Shown here in pieces: positions 9,503 through 19,132 of a stretch of 64,000 nt of DNA. The DNA lies in the NCBI GenBank assembly GCA_002389905.1, contig DGRE01000007.1, positions 62,001 to 126,000 on the forward strand, written 5' to 3'. Numbering within the stretch: the stretch's first letter is position 1; each line of letters starts with the position of its first letter. The notes under the pieces were generated by a model. The model did not search any database. It saw only the letters and a list, made by a program, of their open reading frames with translations, and was not told the origin of the DNA. Position numbers and translations under genes: made by a program. This DNA is from Hungatella sp. UBA4396 (GTDB lineage Bacteria > Bacillota > Clostridia > Lachnospirales > Lachnospiraceae).

Positions 9503-10162
9503 CTTCGTTATGTCATCCAATGGTCTTGATACCTCTTTTCCTTCTCATGTTTCTCTGTATTGATATACATTAGCATGATCTATATTAAATTTTTTCCGCT
9601 CCCCGTCGTTATACACCAGCTTCATGGATTATCGTTTCTTCTCCTTCTATATTCATTCGCACATACAACAAATTATATGATATCTTTCGTTTTCGTCCAA
9701 AATCTTATACGTTTTCTCCATGAATTCTATCTTTTTAATCAATGATTTTATACTGCAAAGATTGGCTTTTAACATCGGTAGATTGGGATTTTCCTATTGT
9801 TCCATTTATAAAATTATAAATGAAACGAAGCTGAACTTTTTGGTGGACTGTACCTCCTTCCATAAATTTTCACTTCTTATTGCTATAACTGTGGGGTCCC
9901 CTTTGTTATGGCTTTATTATAGCGTACAAGTTTCTATTTGTCAATACTATTCTAAAATTATTTTTATATATTTTGTAAATTTTCAAATTGTATATAACTT
10001 TTTTGATATTATATTCAATTTGTTCAGATAAATAAAAAACATTTTTTTGCTTTTATTCCAGTATTTCAAACTTTTCCATATACATAGACAGAAAAAGAAG
10101 CATAGCCGGCAGCTTTTATGCCTTGCTCTGCTTCTTCCTTTTATTTATATATCAAGCCATGA
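9503..10162. other. AT-rich intergenic region with an orphan leftward promoter
   Basis: No protein gene of normal size is supported in these 660 bases. On the minus strand there are several short frames; the best is a 42-codon frame starting MEGGTVHQKVQLRF (start near 9870), with only a weak AGAAGTG before it and a GGAGG inside it, plus a 26-codon frame MKLVYNDGERKKF further downstream. These may be remnants of a decayed gene or a small-RNA transcript. The plus-strand 103-codon frame at 9720 is AT-driven and lacks a ribosome site. Confidence 0.4.
9916..9944 (-). promoter_or_regulatory. Consensus promoter on minus strand, no clear gene
   Basis: Reading leftward: TTGACA (9944-9939), 17-base spacer, TATAAT (9921-9916). 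Both hexamers match the sigma-A consensus exactly. Transcription would run from about 9908 toward the hairpin at 9460-9502. Confidence 0.6.
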
Positions 10163-12028
10163 TTATACAGCCGGTTCCCTGCGGAAAATTTCCATAAATT
10201 CCTCTCCGGTAATAGTCTCCCGCTCCAGTAAATACTCTGCGATTTCATGAAGCTTCTTCTCATTATCCTTCAATATCTTAAGAGCCTTCTGATGCTGTTC
10301 CCTGATAATCCGGATTACCTCATCATCGATCTTTTTAGCTGTCTTGGAAGAACAGGAAAGAGAAGTATCCCCGCCTAAATACTGGTTGGTCACTGTTTCC
10401 AAAGCCACCATATCAAATTCATCACTCATGCCGTAACGGGTTACCATGGCCCTGGCAATTCTGGTGGCCTGCTCAATGTCATTGGCAGCTCCGCTGGTGA
10501 CAGTGTTAAAAACCAGTTCCTCGGCGGCTCTTCCGCCTGTAAAAGTGGCGATCTTGCTGAGCGCTGCATCCTTTGTCAGCAGATGGCGTTCCTCTTCATC
10601 CACCTGCATGGTGTAACCTAAAGCCCCGGAAGTTCTTGGGATAATGGTGATCTTATGGACCGGAGCCGAATCGTTTTGGGAAGCTGCAACGAGAGCATGC
10701 CCCACCTCATGATAGGCGATGATCTTTCTCTCATTGACATTGATGGAGGCATCCTTTCTCTGGTATCCGGCGATGACCACTTCCACACTTTCCTCTAAAT
10801 CTCTCTGTCCCACCGTATGTCTGCCCATTCGGACTGCCCTTAGGGCAGCTTCGTTGACAATGTTGGCAAGATCTGCTCCGCTGGCCCCTGCTGTCGCCAG
10901 GGCGATTCCGCGGAAATCCACATCATCTGACAGCTTCACATTTTTGCCGTGAACCTTTAAGATGGCTTCCCGCCCATTTAAATCCGGCAGTTCCACGGGA
11001 ATCCGGCGGTCAAAACGGCCCGGCCTTAAGAGGGCTTTGTCCAAAGAATCAGGACGGTTGGTAGCCGCCAATATAACAACACCTTTTTTGCCGTCAAATC
11101 CATCCATCTCAGCTAAAAGCTGGTTTAAGGTCTGTTCTCTCTCATCATTTCCTGAAAATCCGTGACCGTCACGCTTCTTTCCGATGGTGTCGATCTCGTC
11201 AATGAACACGATACAGGGAGCCTTTTCAGTGGCCTGCTTAAACAAATCCCTGACCTTTGCAGCACCCATTCCCACAAACATTTCCACAAATTCAGAGCCT
11301 GAAATGGAGAAAAACGGAACGTGTGCCTCTCCTGCCACCGCCCTTGCAAGCAGGGTCTTACCCGTTCCCGGAGGCCCTACCAAAAGGGCTCCCTTGGGAA
11401 GAGTGGCTCCGATATCGGCATATTTCTTAGGATTGTGAAGGAAATCCACGATTTCCTTTAAAGCCTCCTTAGCTTCCTCCTGACCGGCCACGTCCCGGAA
11501 AGTCTTTCCGGTTTCAGATTCCGCATAAATTTTAGCATTGGACTTTCCAAAGGTCATGGCGTTGCCGCCGCCCATCCTCTTTTGCATCTGCCCTGATAAG
11601 AAGTTTCCCAAAAACACAAAAATCAGAATAGGAAAAATCCAGGTCAGCAAAAAGGAAATCATGGGAGACATCTGCTTGACAATGGTCTCTTCAAACTGGA
11701 CGTTTTTTTCAAGCAACCGATCCGTCAGGCCTTCATCAGGCCATGGACCGGTTTTATACACCTCATAATCCGGCTTACCCTCCAAGTTCGTTTTTCCCGT
11801 ATCCGATTTAAACTGGATTTCCGTATTAGTCCTTGCAACAGACTGAATCTTTCCCTCCTCCAGCATTTCTAAAAACGTGCTGTAAGGCACCTCTATCACA
11901 GATTTGGACTGAAGCCACGGCACTGCCATGGAATTGAATATAATCATCAGTATGAGAACAATGCTGTAATAAAATATAAATGGTTTTCTTGGGCCTTTCT
12001 TCAAACCACCATCATCTTTTAATCCCAT
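10163..12028 (-). CDS. ftsH: ATP-dependent zinc metalloprotease FtsH
   Basis: 621 residues from ATG 12028, which has GGGAGGTG at ideal spacing (a GTG three codons earlier lies inside that site). Two N-terminal membrane segments (about 20-37 and 120-143) flank an extracytoplasmic domain. The AAA domain has Walker A GPPGTGKT, Walker B IVFIDEID and the SRH motif with RPGRFDR; the peptidase has zinc motif HEVGH (about residue 425). FtsH is a hexameric membrane protease for membrane-protein quality control and regulator turnover. Neighbouring flavodoxin-like gene is on the same strand just upstream. Confidence 0.97.
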   Translation of the reverse strand: MGLKDDGGLKKGPRKPFIFYYSIVLILMIIFNSMAVPWLQSKSVIEVPYSTFLEMLEEGKIQSVARTNTEIQFKSDTGKTNLEGKPDYEVYKTGPWPDEGLTDRLLEKNVQFEETIVKQMSPMISFLLTWIFPILIFVFLGNFLSGQMQKRMGGGNAMTFGKSNAKIYAESETGKTFRDVAGQEEAKEALKEIVDFLHNPKKYADIGATLPKGALLVGPPGTGKTLLARAVAGEAHVPFFSISGSEFVEMFVGMGAAKVRDLFKQATEKAPCIVFIDEIDTIGKKRDGHGFSGNDEREQTLNQLLAEMDGFDGKKGVVILAATNRPDSLDKALLRPGRFDRRIPVELPDLNGREAILKVHGKNVKLSDDVDFRGIALATAGASGADLANIVNEAALRAVRMGRHTVGQRDLEESVEVVIAGYQRKDASINVNERKIIAYHEVGHALVAASQNDSAPVHKITIIPRTSGALGYTMQVDEEERHLLTKDAALSKIATFTGGRAAEELVFNTVTSGAANDIEQATRIARAMVTRYGMSDEFDMVALETVTNQYLGGDTSLSCSSKTAKKIDDEVIRIIREQHQKALKILKDNEKKLHEIAEYLLERETITGEEFMEIFRREPAV

Positions 12029-12052
12029 AAAATCCACCTCCCTTTTCTTCCG

Positions 12053-12556
12053 TCATTTTTTCAGAACCCCTTCTGCAAACTCACAGGCATTTTGAAAATC
12101 CTGTTCATCGGGATGAAGCATGGCATCCTCGTATGCGGCAATCAGGGTTCTGATCTGAGGGGTATCGCATACCGCCTGCATCTGTCTGTATTTTTCCAAA
12201 ACTCTGGGCGCCATCTTTCCTCCGCAGAGAAAACAGCCCAGATATTCATTGTCATCAGGGATAAAAACGGAAACCTGTTTTTCCACCTGCTTAAAATATT
12301 CTTTGTTTCCGGAAAGCCCGCAGGTGCCGAATAAAGCCACCCGCTTACCGTGCAGTCCTGAGAGAAAATCGATCACTTCTGTCGTGCAGATTCCCCGATT
12401 GTTCCAGAATCCCACAAAATAAGTATCTGCTTCCTCTCCTCCCAATTCCTCCAGACTGACAATGTCCTTGGATTTTCCCGGGAGCGCTTCAAAAATCTTT
12501 ACGGCTACCTTCTGAGTGTTTCCGGTTTTACTCGTATACACAACCAAATAATCCAT
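12053..12556 (-). CDS. Flavodoxin-family protein
   Basis: 167 residues. The N-terminus MDYLVVYTSKTGNTQKVA is the FMN phosphate-binding loop (TxTGNT-like), followed by FVGFWNNRGICTTEVIDFL and VALFGTCGLSG, the usual flavodoxin beta-alpha alternation. This is a single-domain redox protein that would carry electrons to an unknown partner. It is somewhat divergent, with a C-terminal helical tail, and resembles flavodoxin-like proteins common in anaerobic Clostridia. No partner reductase is adjacent. Upstream, the 130-base gap to the hemD stop is AT-rich. Confidence 0.85.
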   Translation of the reverse strand: MDYLVVYTSKTGNTQKVAVKIFEALPGKSKDIVSLEELGGEEADTYFVGFWNNRGICTTEVIDFLSGLHGKRVALFGTCGLSGNKEYFKQVEKQVSVFIPDDNEYLGCFLCGGKMAPRVLEKYRQMQAVCDTPQIRTLIAAYEDAMLHPDEQDFQNACEFAEGVLKK

Positions 12557-12687
12557 ATATTCAGCCTCCTCTATTCAATAAAGTATACCAAATTGGCTTA
12601 TTTATCAATAGAAAATCGGAAATGTTAATACAATTTATGTAACTTTTAGAATTTATGCCGCAAAATTCATAACTATAAATAGCACAA

Positions 12688-14211
12688 TTATGAATCTTTT
12701 CTCCCCTTGTTCCAGTCCCGGCATATGGCCTCTGAAAGCCCCAAGGCAGTGTAAACATCGGCCACCACATCGGCCTTTTTACCGTATTCCATAAGTGCCC
12801 TTGCAGTCATATCCCCGATGCAGGCCACTTTCTTTCCCTCCAGGACTTGCCTTCCTGCCTCCTCTGACCCCTGAAAAAACGCTTCCACACCAGAAGCACT
12901 GGCAAAGGCAACATAGTCCAAATCCTTCAAAGCTTCTCTTCTCTTCTCCTCCCCCGTTCCATCCCATTCCACCTCATATAAAGCCACGTCCTCATAAAAA
13001 ATTCCAGCCTCATCAAGAACCTGATTCAGCTCCTTGGAACCGCCCGAAGATCTGGGAATCAAAATCCTGTCCTTTTCCGATATCAGATTTCTAAGCCCTT
13101 CCGCCAGATCCTTTACCTGATATCTGTCTGGAATGTAATCTGCAAAAAAGCCATGATTCTGCAGTTCTTCGGCCGTTCCCTTTCCCACAGCGGCAAATTT
13201 CACATGGCCCACAGACCGGAAGTCATATCCCAGCTCCAAAAGACCCAGGAAAAATTCCTTCACCCCGTTGGCGCTGGTAAACACAATCCAGGTATAGGCA
13301 GAAAGCTGCTCATAGACATTTTTCATGGTTTCTTCTCCCCACCGGGATTTTATGGAAAGCCTTAAAATATAAGATCCCATCCCTCCAAGAGATTTCAAAG
13401 CCTTCAAAAGCCTGAGTCCAAAGCTTTCCGTTCCGGTCACTCCGATCCGGCACCCTTCTAAAGGCTGACGGTAAGTAGAAGAAAAATCAAGAGCCGCCGT
13501 TTCTCCCACCACAATGATGGCAGGACTTCCAATCCCTGCCTCTTTTACCTTTTCCCTGATATCCTTTAAGGTTCCCCGGACTACTTTCTGCTCCAAAAGG
13601 GTTCCATTCTGGATGACCGCAGCGGGCATTTCTTCTGATTTTCCCTGCTTTAAAAGGCCGTCTACAATGAGAGGTAAATTTCCAAGGCCCATGAGAAACA
13701 CGAGAGTTCCCTTCAGCCCGGCAAATGCTTCGAAATCTTCAGGCAATGTTTCCTCTTTGGAAAGAGTATGTCCTGTCATCACATGAAAGCTTCTGCTTAC
13801 GGCCCGGTGAGTGACTGGTATTCCCGCAGAGGCCAGGGCTGCAACGGCAGAGGTGACTCCTGAAACCACTTCATAGGGGATTTTCGCCTGGGAAAGAGCC
13901 AGAATTTCCTCTCCGCCCCGGCCAAATACAAAGGGATCTCCTCCCTTTAGACGGACCACAAAAAGACCTTCGTCCGCCAGCTCCACCAGCAGGCTGTTGA
14001 TCTCCTCCTGCTTCATGGAATGGGCTCCAGCCCTTTTTCCCACATAGATTTTCCTGCACTCCGGCCGCACCTCGTCAAGAAGGCGCTGCGAGGCAAGAGA
14101 ATCGTAAACCACTGCATCGCATATCCGCAGTTTCCACAAACCTTTTTCTGTAATGAGGCCAGGATCTCCGGGACCGGCTCCCACCAGATAGACCACTCCT
14201 GTTTTCTTCAT
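12688..14211 (-). CDS. cobA-hemD: Fused uroporphyrinogen-III methyltransferase / uroporphyrinogen-III synthase
   Basis: 507 residues from ATG 14211 with AAAGGAGAA upstream; an earlier ATG extends into hemC without a ribosome site. The N-terminal domain (about 1-245) is an SAM-dependent methyltransferase: VYLVGAGPGDPGLIT, RLKGGDPFVFGRGGEE, GVTSAVAALASAGIPVTHR. The C-terminal domain (about 255-500) is HemD, with GCRIGVTG, VFTSANGVKEFF and IGDMTARALMEYG. The fusion closes the tetrapyrrole ring and then methylates it to precorrin-2, for siroheme or cobamide. It follows hemC by 11 bases and the precorrin-2 dehydrogenase gene in one operon. Confidence 0.95.
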   Translation of the reverse strand: MKKTGVVYLVGAGPGDPGLITEKGLWKLRICDAVVYDSLASQRLLDEVRPECRKIYVGKRAGAHSMKQEEINSLLVELADEGLFVVRLKGGDPFVFGRGGEEILALSQAKIPYEVVSGVTSAVAALASAGIPVTHRAVSRSFHVMTGHTLSKEETLPEDFEAFAGLKGTLVFLMGLGNLPLIVDGLLKQGKSEEMPAAVIQNGTLLEQKVVRGTLKDIREKVKEAGIGSPAIIVVGETAALDFSSTYRQPLEGCRIGVTGTESFGLRLLKALKSLGGMGSYILRLSIKSRWGEETMKNVYEQLSAYTWIVFTSANGVKEFFLGLLELGYDFRSVGHVKFAAVGKGTAEELQNHGFFADYIPDRYQVKDLAEGLRNLISEKDRILIPRSSGGSKELNQVLDEAGIFYEDVALYEVEWDGTGEEKRREALKDLDYVAFASASGVEAFFQGSEEAGRQVLEGKKVACIGDMTARALMEYGKKADVVADVYTALGLSEAICRDWNKGRKDS

Positions 14212-14222
14212 CACATTCTCCT

Positions 14223-15125
14223 TTATGAAAGCCCTTTGGCCGCCTGCCATGCCAGCCTGTCCAGGTCATCAAGTTCTCCCCACAGGTGAATCCGTTTTGT
14301 CTGTTCTCCTCTTCTGCTCATGCCAAGAACTTCCATCTTCCCCTCATTCAGCCGGGAGTAGATTCCAATGGGTTCATGACATCCTGCATCAAGAAATTTC
14401 AAGATTCGACGTTCCAGAGCCAGGCACATCCTGGCCTCCTCATGTTCAATGGGTTTTATGATCTCCCCTATTCCGGAATCCAGCCTGCCTTCTACGGCAA
14501 GAATCCCTTGTCCTCCGGCGGGTATAAAGGTTTCGCAGTCAAAGTAATGGTATTGATACCGGCTGTCCTCTGTCAGTCCCAGCCTTTTTAATCCGGCTGC
14601 TGCCAGAAGGATGGCGTCATAAGACCCTTCCATCAGCTTTGCAAGCCTGGTCTGTACATTGCCCCTTAAGTTCTCGCACCGCACCAGGGAATCCGGCCAC
14701 ATGGTTTTTCCGATTTCTTCTATCTGAAGCTTTCTTCTCAAACTGGAGGTGCCGATGACGATTTCCTTTTTTTCGGAAATGTCGCTGGAAGCAGGAGTCA
14801 CCAGCACATCTCTGGGGTCCTCCCGTTCAGGAACCGCCACGATTCCCAGCCCTTCCTCCAACTCCATGGGAAGGTCCTTTGCACTGTGTACAGCAATATC
14901 GATCTCTCCCTTTAGAATAGCGTGCTCAAATTCCGTTATAAATACACCTTTTCCTCCAAATTCCAGAAGAGGCTTGTGGAGATTTCTATCCCCTTCCGTC
15001 TGCTTTAAGACCAGCTCTGTGGACAGTCCAGCCCCGGTCCTTTCCAAAGCCTCTGCCACCAGCTTTGCCTGGGCTACGGCCAGAGCGCTCCTTCGCGTTC
15101 CGATCCGAATGGTTTTACTTCTCAT
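14223..15125 (-). CDS. hemC: Porphobilinogen deaminase (hydroxymethylbilane synthase)
   Basis: 300 residues. N-terminal IRIGTRRSALAVAQAKLV, the substrate/cofactor segment VFITEFEHAILKGEIDIAVHSAKDLP, and the dipyrromethane cofactor Cys in DAGCHEPIG (about residue 246) are all present. It polymerises four porphobilinogens into hydroxymethylbilane. It overlaps the end of the precorrin-2 dehydrogenase gene by 11 bases. hemA, hemL and hemB are not in this window, so precursor supply must come from elsewhere. Confidence 0.96.
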   Translation of the reverse strand: MRSKTIRIGTRRSALAVAQAKLVAEALERTGAGLSTELVLKQTEGDRNLHKPLLEFGGKGVFITEFEHAILKGEIDIAVHSAKDLPMELEEGLGIVAVPEREDPRDVLVTPASSDISEKKEIVIGTSSLRRKLQIEEIGKTMWPDSLVRCENLRGNVQTRLAKLMEGSYDAILLAAAGLKRLGLTEDSRYQYHYFDCETFIPAGGQGILAVEGRLDSGIGEIIKPIEHEEARMCLALERRILKFLDAGCHEPIGIYSRLNEGKMEVLGMSRRGEQTKRIHLWGELDDLDRLAWQAAKGLS

Positions 15126-15756
15126 TCTCAGCCAGCTTCCTTTCTATCAGCTCTTTTGCCTGTTCTCTGGTAAAAGTTCCGCCCTGGCGGATTCCTTCCT
15201 CTGCCATTTCTTTAAAAATCGACATCCGAAGAGCAGAGGAGTCCACCTCTTCCTTTACCATGCTCCGGTAAGAGCCTAGCTGCCGGGCCAATTCTCCAAG
15301 CCCGGAAGGAATGACCTCCTTCACTCTCTTTTTTAAATACTGTGCAATAGACGGCGCACTGCCTGCCGTAGAAATTCCCACAGTAATATCTGCTTCTCTG
15401 ATCAGTGCGGGGAAGATAAAGCTGCATTTTTCCTGGTCATCCACCACGTTTACGGGAATCTTTCTTTCCTTGCATAAAAGGGAAATCCGTCTGTTTAACA
15501 TCTCATCGGAGGTTCCTGCCACCACAAAATCCGCCTGATCCAGGTCTGATTCCTCAAAATCACGGCACAGCCATATCAGTTTTTCTCCCTCTTCCTCTAT
15601 AAGCTGTCTCAGCTCAGGAATCACCTGAGGAGCCGCTACATAAATGACAGGGCCGTAATCCTTTAACACCAGAACCTTCCGGTAAGCCACGCTGCCTCCG
15701 CCCGCAATGAGACAGTGTTTCCCTTCAATATCCACAAAAAACGGGAAATATGCCAT
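15115..15756 (-). CDS. Precorrin-2 dehydrogenase (siroheme synthase N-terminal type)
   Basis: 213 residues. The N-terminus MAYFPFFVDIEGKHCLIAGGGSVAYRKV is the NAD-binding site of the Met8/CysG-N/SirC group, and STAGSAPSIAQYLKKR is the conserved dimerisation motif (usually TxGxSPxLA). It oxidises precorrin-2 to sirohydrochlorin and may also chelate iron. It heads the three-gene block with hemC and cobA-hemD, which points to siroheme for sulfite or nitrite reduction, or to an early cobamide branch. The first gene starts with GGGAGGG upstream. Confidence 0.9.
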   Translation of the reverse strand: MAYFPFFVDIEGKHCLIAGGGSVAYRKVLVLKDYGPVIYVAAPQVIPELRQLIEEEGEKLIWLCRDFEESDLDQADFVVAGTSDEMLNRRISLLCKERKIPVNVVDDQEKCSFIFPALIREADITVGISTAGSAPSIAQYLKKRVKEVIPSGLGELARQLGSYRSMVKEEVDSSALRMSIFKEMAEEGIRQGGTFTREQAKELIERKLAENEK

Positions 15757-15815
15757 GGTTACCCCCTCCCTTAAAAACTCTTTCCTATTCTATCACCACA
15801 CGAAAAAAAGGGCAA

Positions 15816-15859
15816 TGAAAAATGCTCTCCCGGAGACAAGTCCTCACCGGGAGAGCGTT
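15816..15859 (-). terminator. Terminator of the amino-acid ABC transporter operon
   Basis: AATGCTCTCCCGG at 15821-15833 pairs with CCGGGAGAGCGTT at 15847-15859; read leftward, the stem is followed by TTTTTC. It lies directly downstream of the ATPase gene that ends at 15864. Confidence 0.85.
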
Positions 15860-15863
15860 CATT

Positions 15864-16613
15864 TTATAATACCTTGCTTAAAAACAGCTTTAATCTGTCA
15901 TTTTTAGGATTTGCAAAGAATTCCTTTGGTTCATTTTCCTCCAGGAAATAGCCGCCATCCATGAACATAACTCTGGTCCCCACCTCTCTGGCAAAGCCCA
16001 TTTCATGAGTGACCACCACCATGGTCATCTTTTCCTCGGCCAGTTCCCGCATAACGTTTAATACCTCTCCGACCATCTCAGGGTCAAGAGCGGAGGTTGG
16101 CTCGTCAAACAGCATCACATCCGGATTCATGCACAAGGCCCGGACAATGGCAATTCTCTGCTTCTGCCCGCCGGATAACTGGCTGGGATAGGACTGGGCC
16201 CTGTCTCCAAGCCCCACCTTCTGAAGGAGTTTGAAAGCCTGTTCCTCTGCCTCCTCCCTGCTGCGTCCCTGCAATTTCATAGGCGCAATGGTCAGATTTT
16301 TTAAAATCGTCATATGGGGGAATAAATTAAACTGCTGGAATACCATTCCCATTTTCTGGCGGTGCCTGTCAATGTCTGTTTTCTTATCCACAATGTCCAC
16401 GCCCTCAAACAGGATATGGCCGCCCGTAGGCTCCTCCAAACGGTTTAAACAGCGCAGAAATGTGCTCTTTCCCGAACCTGACGGCCCGATGACACAAACT
16501 ACATCGCCTTTATAAATATCCACGGAAATGTCCTTAAGGACTTCTATATCACCAAATTTCTTACCCAGATTCCTTACCTGAATCAGAGGTTCGTTCATAT
16601 TGTCAATGCTCAC
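15864..16613 (-). CDS. Polar amino acid ABC transporter, ATP-binding protein
   Basis: 249 residues if it starts at GTG 16613 (AGGAGG ten bases upstream); ATG 16598 is an alternative giving 244. Walker [10 protein letters not shown], signature LSGGQKQR, Walker [17 protein letters not shown] and H-loop [12 protein letters not shown] show a GlnQ-type ATPase. The start overlaps the permease gene by 11 bases. It energises uptake by the permease and the lipoprotein encoded upstream. The substrate is a polar or charged amino acid; exact specificity cannot be read from sequence. Confidence 0.95.
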   Translation of the reverse strand: MSIDNMNEPLIQVRNLGKKFGDIEVLKDISVDIYKGDVVCVIGPSGSGKSTFLRCLNRLEEPTGGHILFEGVDIVDKKTDIDRHRQKMGMVFQQFNLFPHMTILKNLTIAPMKLQGRSREEAEEQAFKLLQKVGLGDRAQSYPSQLSGGQKQRIAIVRALCMNPDVMLFDEPTSALDPEMVGEVLNVMRELAEEKMTMVVVTHEMGFAREVGTRVMFMDGGYFLEENEPKEFFANPKNDRLKLFLSKVL

Positions 16614-17295
16614 TCTTATGCAGCCTCCTCTCCAGTAATTTTACAAGGTAGGAAAATGCCGTAACCATGATCAGATAGATGATGGCAACTGCTACCAGGG
16701 GCATAAATGCAGAGTAGGTGCGGCTTTTAATAATATCCCCGCCCTTTGTCAGATCCTGCAGACCGATATAACCGGCTACAGAGGTTTCCTTTAAAAGAAC
16801 GATGAACTCATTGGCAAGAGTGGGAATTACATTCTTAAAAGCCTGAGGCATGATGATAAACCACATCGTCTGAAAGTAGTTAAAGCCCAAGCTTCTTCCG
16901 GCCTCAAACTGCCCCTTTTCAATGGCACTGATGCCGCTTCGGAAGATTTCCGCCACATAGGCGCCGGAGTTGATTCCAAACGCAAGAACCGCCGTAAACA
17001 CCTGACCCGGATTGGTCGTAGAAAAAATAACAAAATACATGATCAGGAGCTGAACAACAACCGGCGTTCCCCGGATTACCGCAAGATAAACGCTGCAAAT
17101 CGCGTTCAAAACCTTCAGCTTACCGGTATTTTCATAGGTCGAACGAATGATTGCAACCAGAAATCCCAGCACAATACCGATCAATACTGCAAAAAACGTG
17201 ATGATCAGCGTGTTCTTTAAGCCATCGGTAACGTACCTCCAACGGTCATCCACGATAAAATTCTGATAGAAATCATCTCTTAGCTTTTCCCACAT
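16603..17295 (-). CDS. Polar amino acid ABC transporter, permease protein
   Basis: 230 residues with about five membrane segments. The His/Glu/Gln/Arg permease signature is visible: [25 protein letters not shown] at the N-terminus, [15 protein letters not shown], and the ATPase-coupling EAA loop [17 protein letters not shown]. One permease gene suggests a homodimeric channel. It lies 17 bases downstream of the binding-protein gene and overlaps the ATPase gene. Confidence 0.95.
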   Translation of the reverse strand: MWEKLRDDFYQNFIVDDRWRYVTDGLKNTLIITFFAVLIGIVLGFLVAIIRSTYENTGKLKVLNAICSVYLAVIRGTPVVVQLLIMYFVIFSTTNPGQVFTAVLAFGINSGAYVAEIFRSGISAIEKGQFEAGRSLGFNYFQTMWFIIMPQAFKNVIPTLANEFIVLLKETSVAGYIGLQDLTKGGDIIKSRTYSAFMPLVAVAIIYLIMVTAFSYLVKLLERRLHKSEH

Positions 17296-17312
17296 GGCAC
17301 TCTTCCTTTTTC

Positions 17313-18149
17313 TTATTCTGCGGTGATGTACTTATCTACAATCTTCTGTAATTCACCGGATTCCTTTAACTCCTTGATAGCAGTGTTAAATTTATCCACT
17401 AATTCTGTATTATCCTTTTTGATGGCAATGGCGTATTCTTCTTCTGTAAATGCCTCGTCTAAAATCTTTAAGCCTTCATTTTCCTTTACAAATACTTTTG
17501 CCGGTTCACGGTCAATGATAACCGCATCGATTTTTCCCTGAGTGAGGGACATAACAGCTTCCATTCCCTTGTTAAAACGCTGGATGTCTCCATTTTCGAT
17601 ATCATCTGCATAAATATCTCCGGTAGTTCCTGTCTGAACGCCGATCTTCTTGCCTGTTAAATCATCAGGAGAAGCGATATCGCTGTCTTCTTTTACAATG
17701 ATAACCTGGGCAGCTTCTGCATAAGTATCAGTAAAATCCACATTTTTCTTGCGGTCTTCATTAACGGTCATTCCTGCTGCTGCAAAGTCAGCCTTGCCGG
17801 ACTGAATAGCCGGAATCAGGGAATCAAAAGCCATATCCTGAATCTCCAGTTCCATACCTAATTTATCTGCAATGGCTCTTGCAATATCTGCGTCAATTCC
17901 GACGATTTCATTGCTTTCACGGAATTCATATGGCGGGAACTCTGCATTGGTTACCATAACCAGCTTTCCGCCGGCTGCTTCTGTAGCTGCTTCTGAACCT
18001 TCTGCTGAAGTTTCTCCTGCCGCTGCCTCTGTTCCTGCTGTTTCTGTAGCTGCTGCAGTTGTCTCTGTCTTTGTCTGGGAGCCGCCGCAGGCAGTCAATA
18101 CTGCTGCCATACAAACAGCCGCTGCGATTGTAATAATACTCTTTTTCAT
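17313..18149 (-). CDS. Polar amino acid ABC transporter, substrate-binding lipoprotein
   Basis: 278 residues from ATG 18149 with AGGAGG upstream. Lipoprotein signal peptide with lipobox LTAC (Cys about residue 21), then a Thr/Ala/Glu-rich linker (about 22-60) and a solute-binding family 3 domain (VTNAEFPPYEFRESNEIVGIDADIARAIADKLG, IGVQTGTTGDIYADD, YAIAIKKDNTELVDKFNTAI). It captures amino acids outside the membrane. First gene of the three-gene transporter operon; the aromatic/acidic binding pocket fits the polar amino acid class but does not identify the ligand. Confidence 0.95.
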   Translation of the reverse strand: MKKSIITIAAAVCMAAVLTACGGSQTKTETTAAATETAGTEAAAGETSAEGSEAATEAAGGKLVMVTNAEFPPYEFRESNEIVGIDADIARAIADKLGMELEIQDMAFDSLIPAIQSGKADFAAAGMTVNEDRKKNVDFTDTYAEAAQVIIVKEDSDIASPDDLTGKKIGVQTGTTGDIYADDIENGDIQRFNKGMEAVMSLTQGKIDAVIIDREPAKVFVKENEGLKILDEAFTEEEYAIAIKKDNTELVDKFNTAIKELKESGELQKIVDKYITAE

Positions 18150-18210
18150 AATGTTTCCTCCTGGATATATGCACAAACTTGCATAATTATAAAACACGTG
18201 TCAGTTATAC

Positions 18211-18238
18211 ATTATATAGTATTTTCAAAATTAATCAA
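18211..18238 (-). promoter_or_regulatory. Promoter of the amino acid ABC transporter operon
   Basis: Leftward: TTGATT (18238-18233), 16-base spacer, TATAAT (18216-18211), about 60 bases upstream of the lipoprotein start codon. Confidence 0.6.
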
Positions 18239-18357
18239 GTACCTGCGCAAATAAGATTCTTATTTTTTAGGAGATTTGTATTTATATTGCATGTTTTCAG
18301 GCAATCCTATATACTATGGTTTAACCGGATATAAAGCGGAAATGAAGGTAATGGTTT

Positions 18358-19113
18358 ATGAAAGATATTCTAGAAAAAATGGCATGGCCCATGGAGGCTC
18401 CGTCTCCCTATTCTCTTTTTCATATTTTGTTCCTTGTAACAGGGCTTTTGTTTGTGGTTTTTCTGGCTCATTATACAGCAGGAAGAATAAAAAATGACAA
18501 GCTTCCCAGCCTGCTTTTTTTCTGCGGCCTTTTTCTGACAGCCTCCGAGATCTGGAAGCAGCTTTTTTTGTTTTATGTGGTAAATAACAGGACTTATAAC
18601 TGGTGGTACTTTCCATTTCAGCTATGCAGTCTTCCCATGTACTTCTGCCTGGCTCTCCCCGCCTTTTCTTCCCCTCAAAAAAGAAAGGTCCTTTATACAT
18701 TTATGCAGGACTTCAACCTTCTGGGAGGTGTCATGGCGCTGGCAGAGCCGTCGGGACTGTTTCATGACTACTGGTTTTTGACCCTTCACGGGCTGATCTG
18801 GCATTTGCTGCTGATCTTTATCGGGCTTATGATCGCATTTTCCCGCCTTGCTGATTCTTCCCTTATGGGCTTTGTTAAAATACTGCCTTTGTTTGCTGCC
18901 TGCTGTATCATTGCTTCTATTATAAATGTGACTGCAAGGCCCTTAGGACAGGCGGATATGTTTTATATATCCCCCTACTATCCCTCTGCCCAGATCATTT
19001 TTCATGAAATTGCTCTGAAATACGGCACCCATGTTGGAAATGCCGTCTATCTGCTTGCCACCTGTCTGGGCGGTTTTTTATTTCATTTCCTGTTCAGCCG
19101 TTCAAAAACATGA
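18358..19113 (+). CDS. YwaF/TIGR02206-like integral membrane protein
   Basis: 251 residues with six to seven predicted membrane segments (for example FHILFLVTGLLFVVFLAHY, LICSLPMYFCLAL-type region, LHGLIWHLLLIFIGLMIAFS). The pattern WWYFPFQLCSLPMY, DFNLLGGVMALAEPSG and HGLIWHLLL matches the TIGR02206 membrane protein family, of unknown function. Ribosome site is modest (GAAGG). Single gene; a 12-bp inverted repeat at 19112-19157 follows the stop and may slow transcription in both directions. Confidence 0.7.
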   Translation: MKDILEKMAWPMEAPSPYSLFHILFLVTGLLFVVFLAHYTAGRIKNDKLPSLLFFCGLFLTASEIWKQLFLFYVVNNRTYNWWYFPFQLCSLPMYFCLALPAFSSPQKRKVLYTFMQDFNLLGGVMALAEPSGLFHDYWFLTLHGLIWHLLLIFIGLMIAFSRLADSSLMGFVKILPLFAACCIIASIINVTARPLGQADMFYISPYYPSAQIIFHEIALKYGTHVGNAVYLLATCLGGFLFHFLFSRSKT

Positions 19114-19132
19114 CGGAAAGAAACCGGCAATG

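Noticed and set aside
9720..10031. 103-codon frame in the AT-rich region
   Set aside because: Phe/Ile-rich composition from AT bias and no ribosome site.
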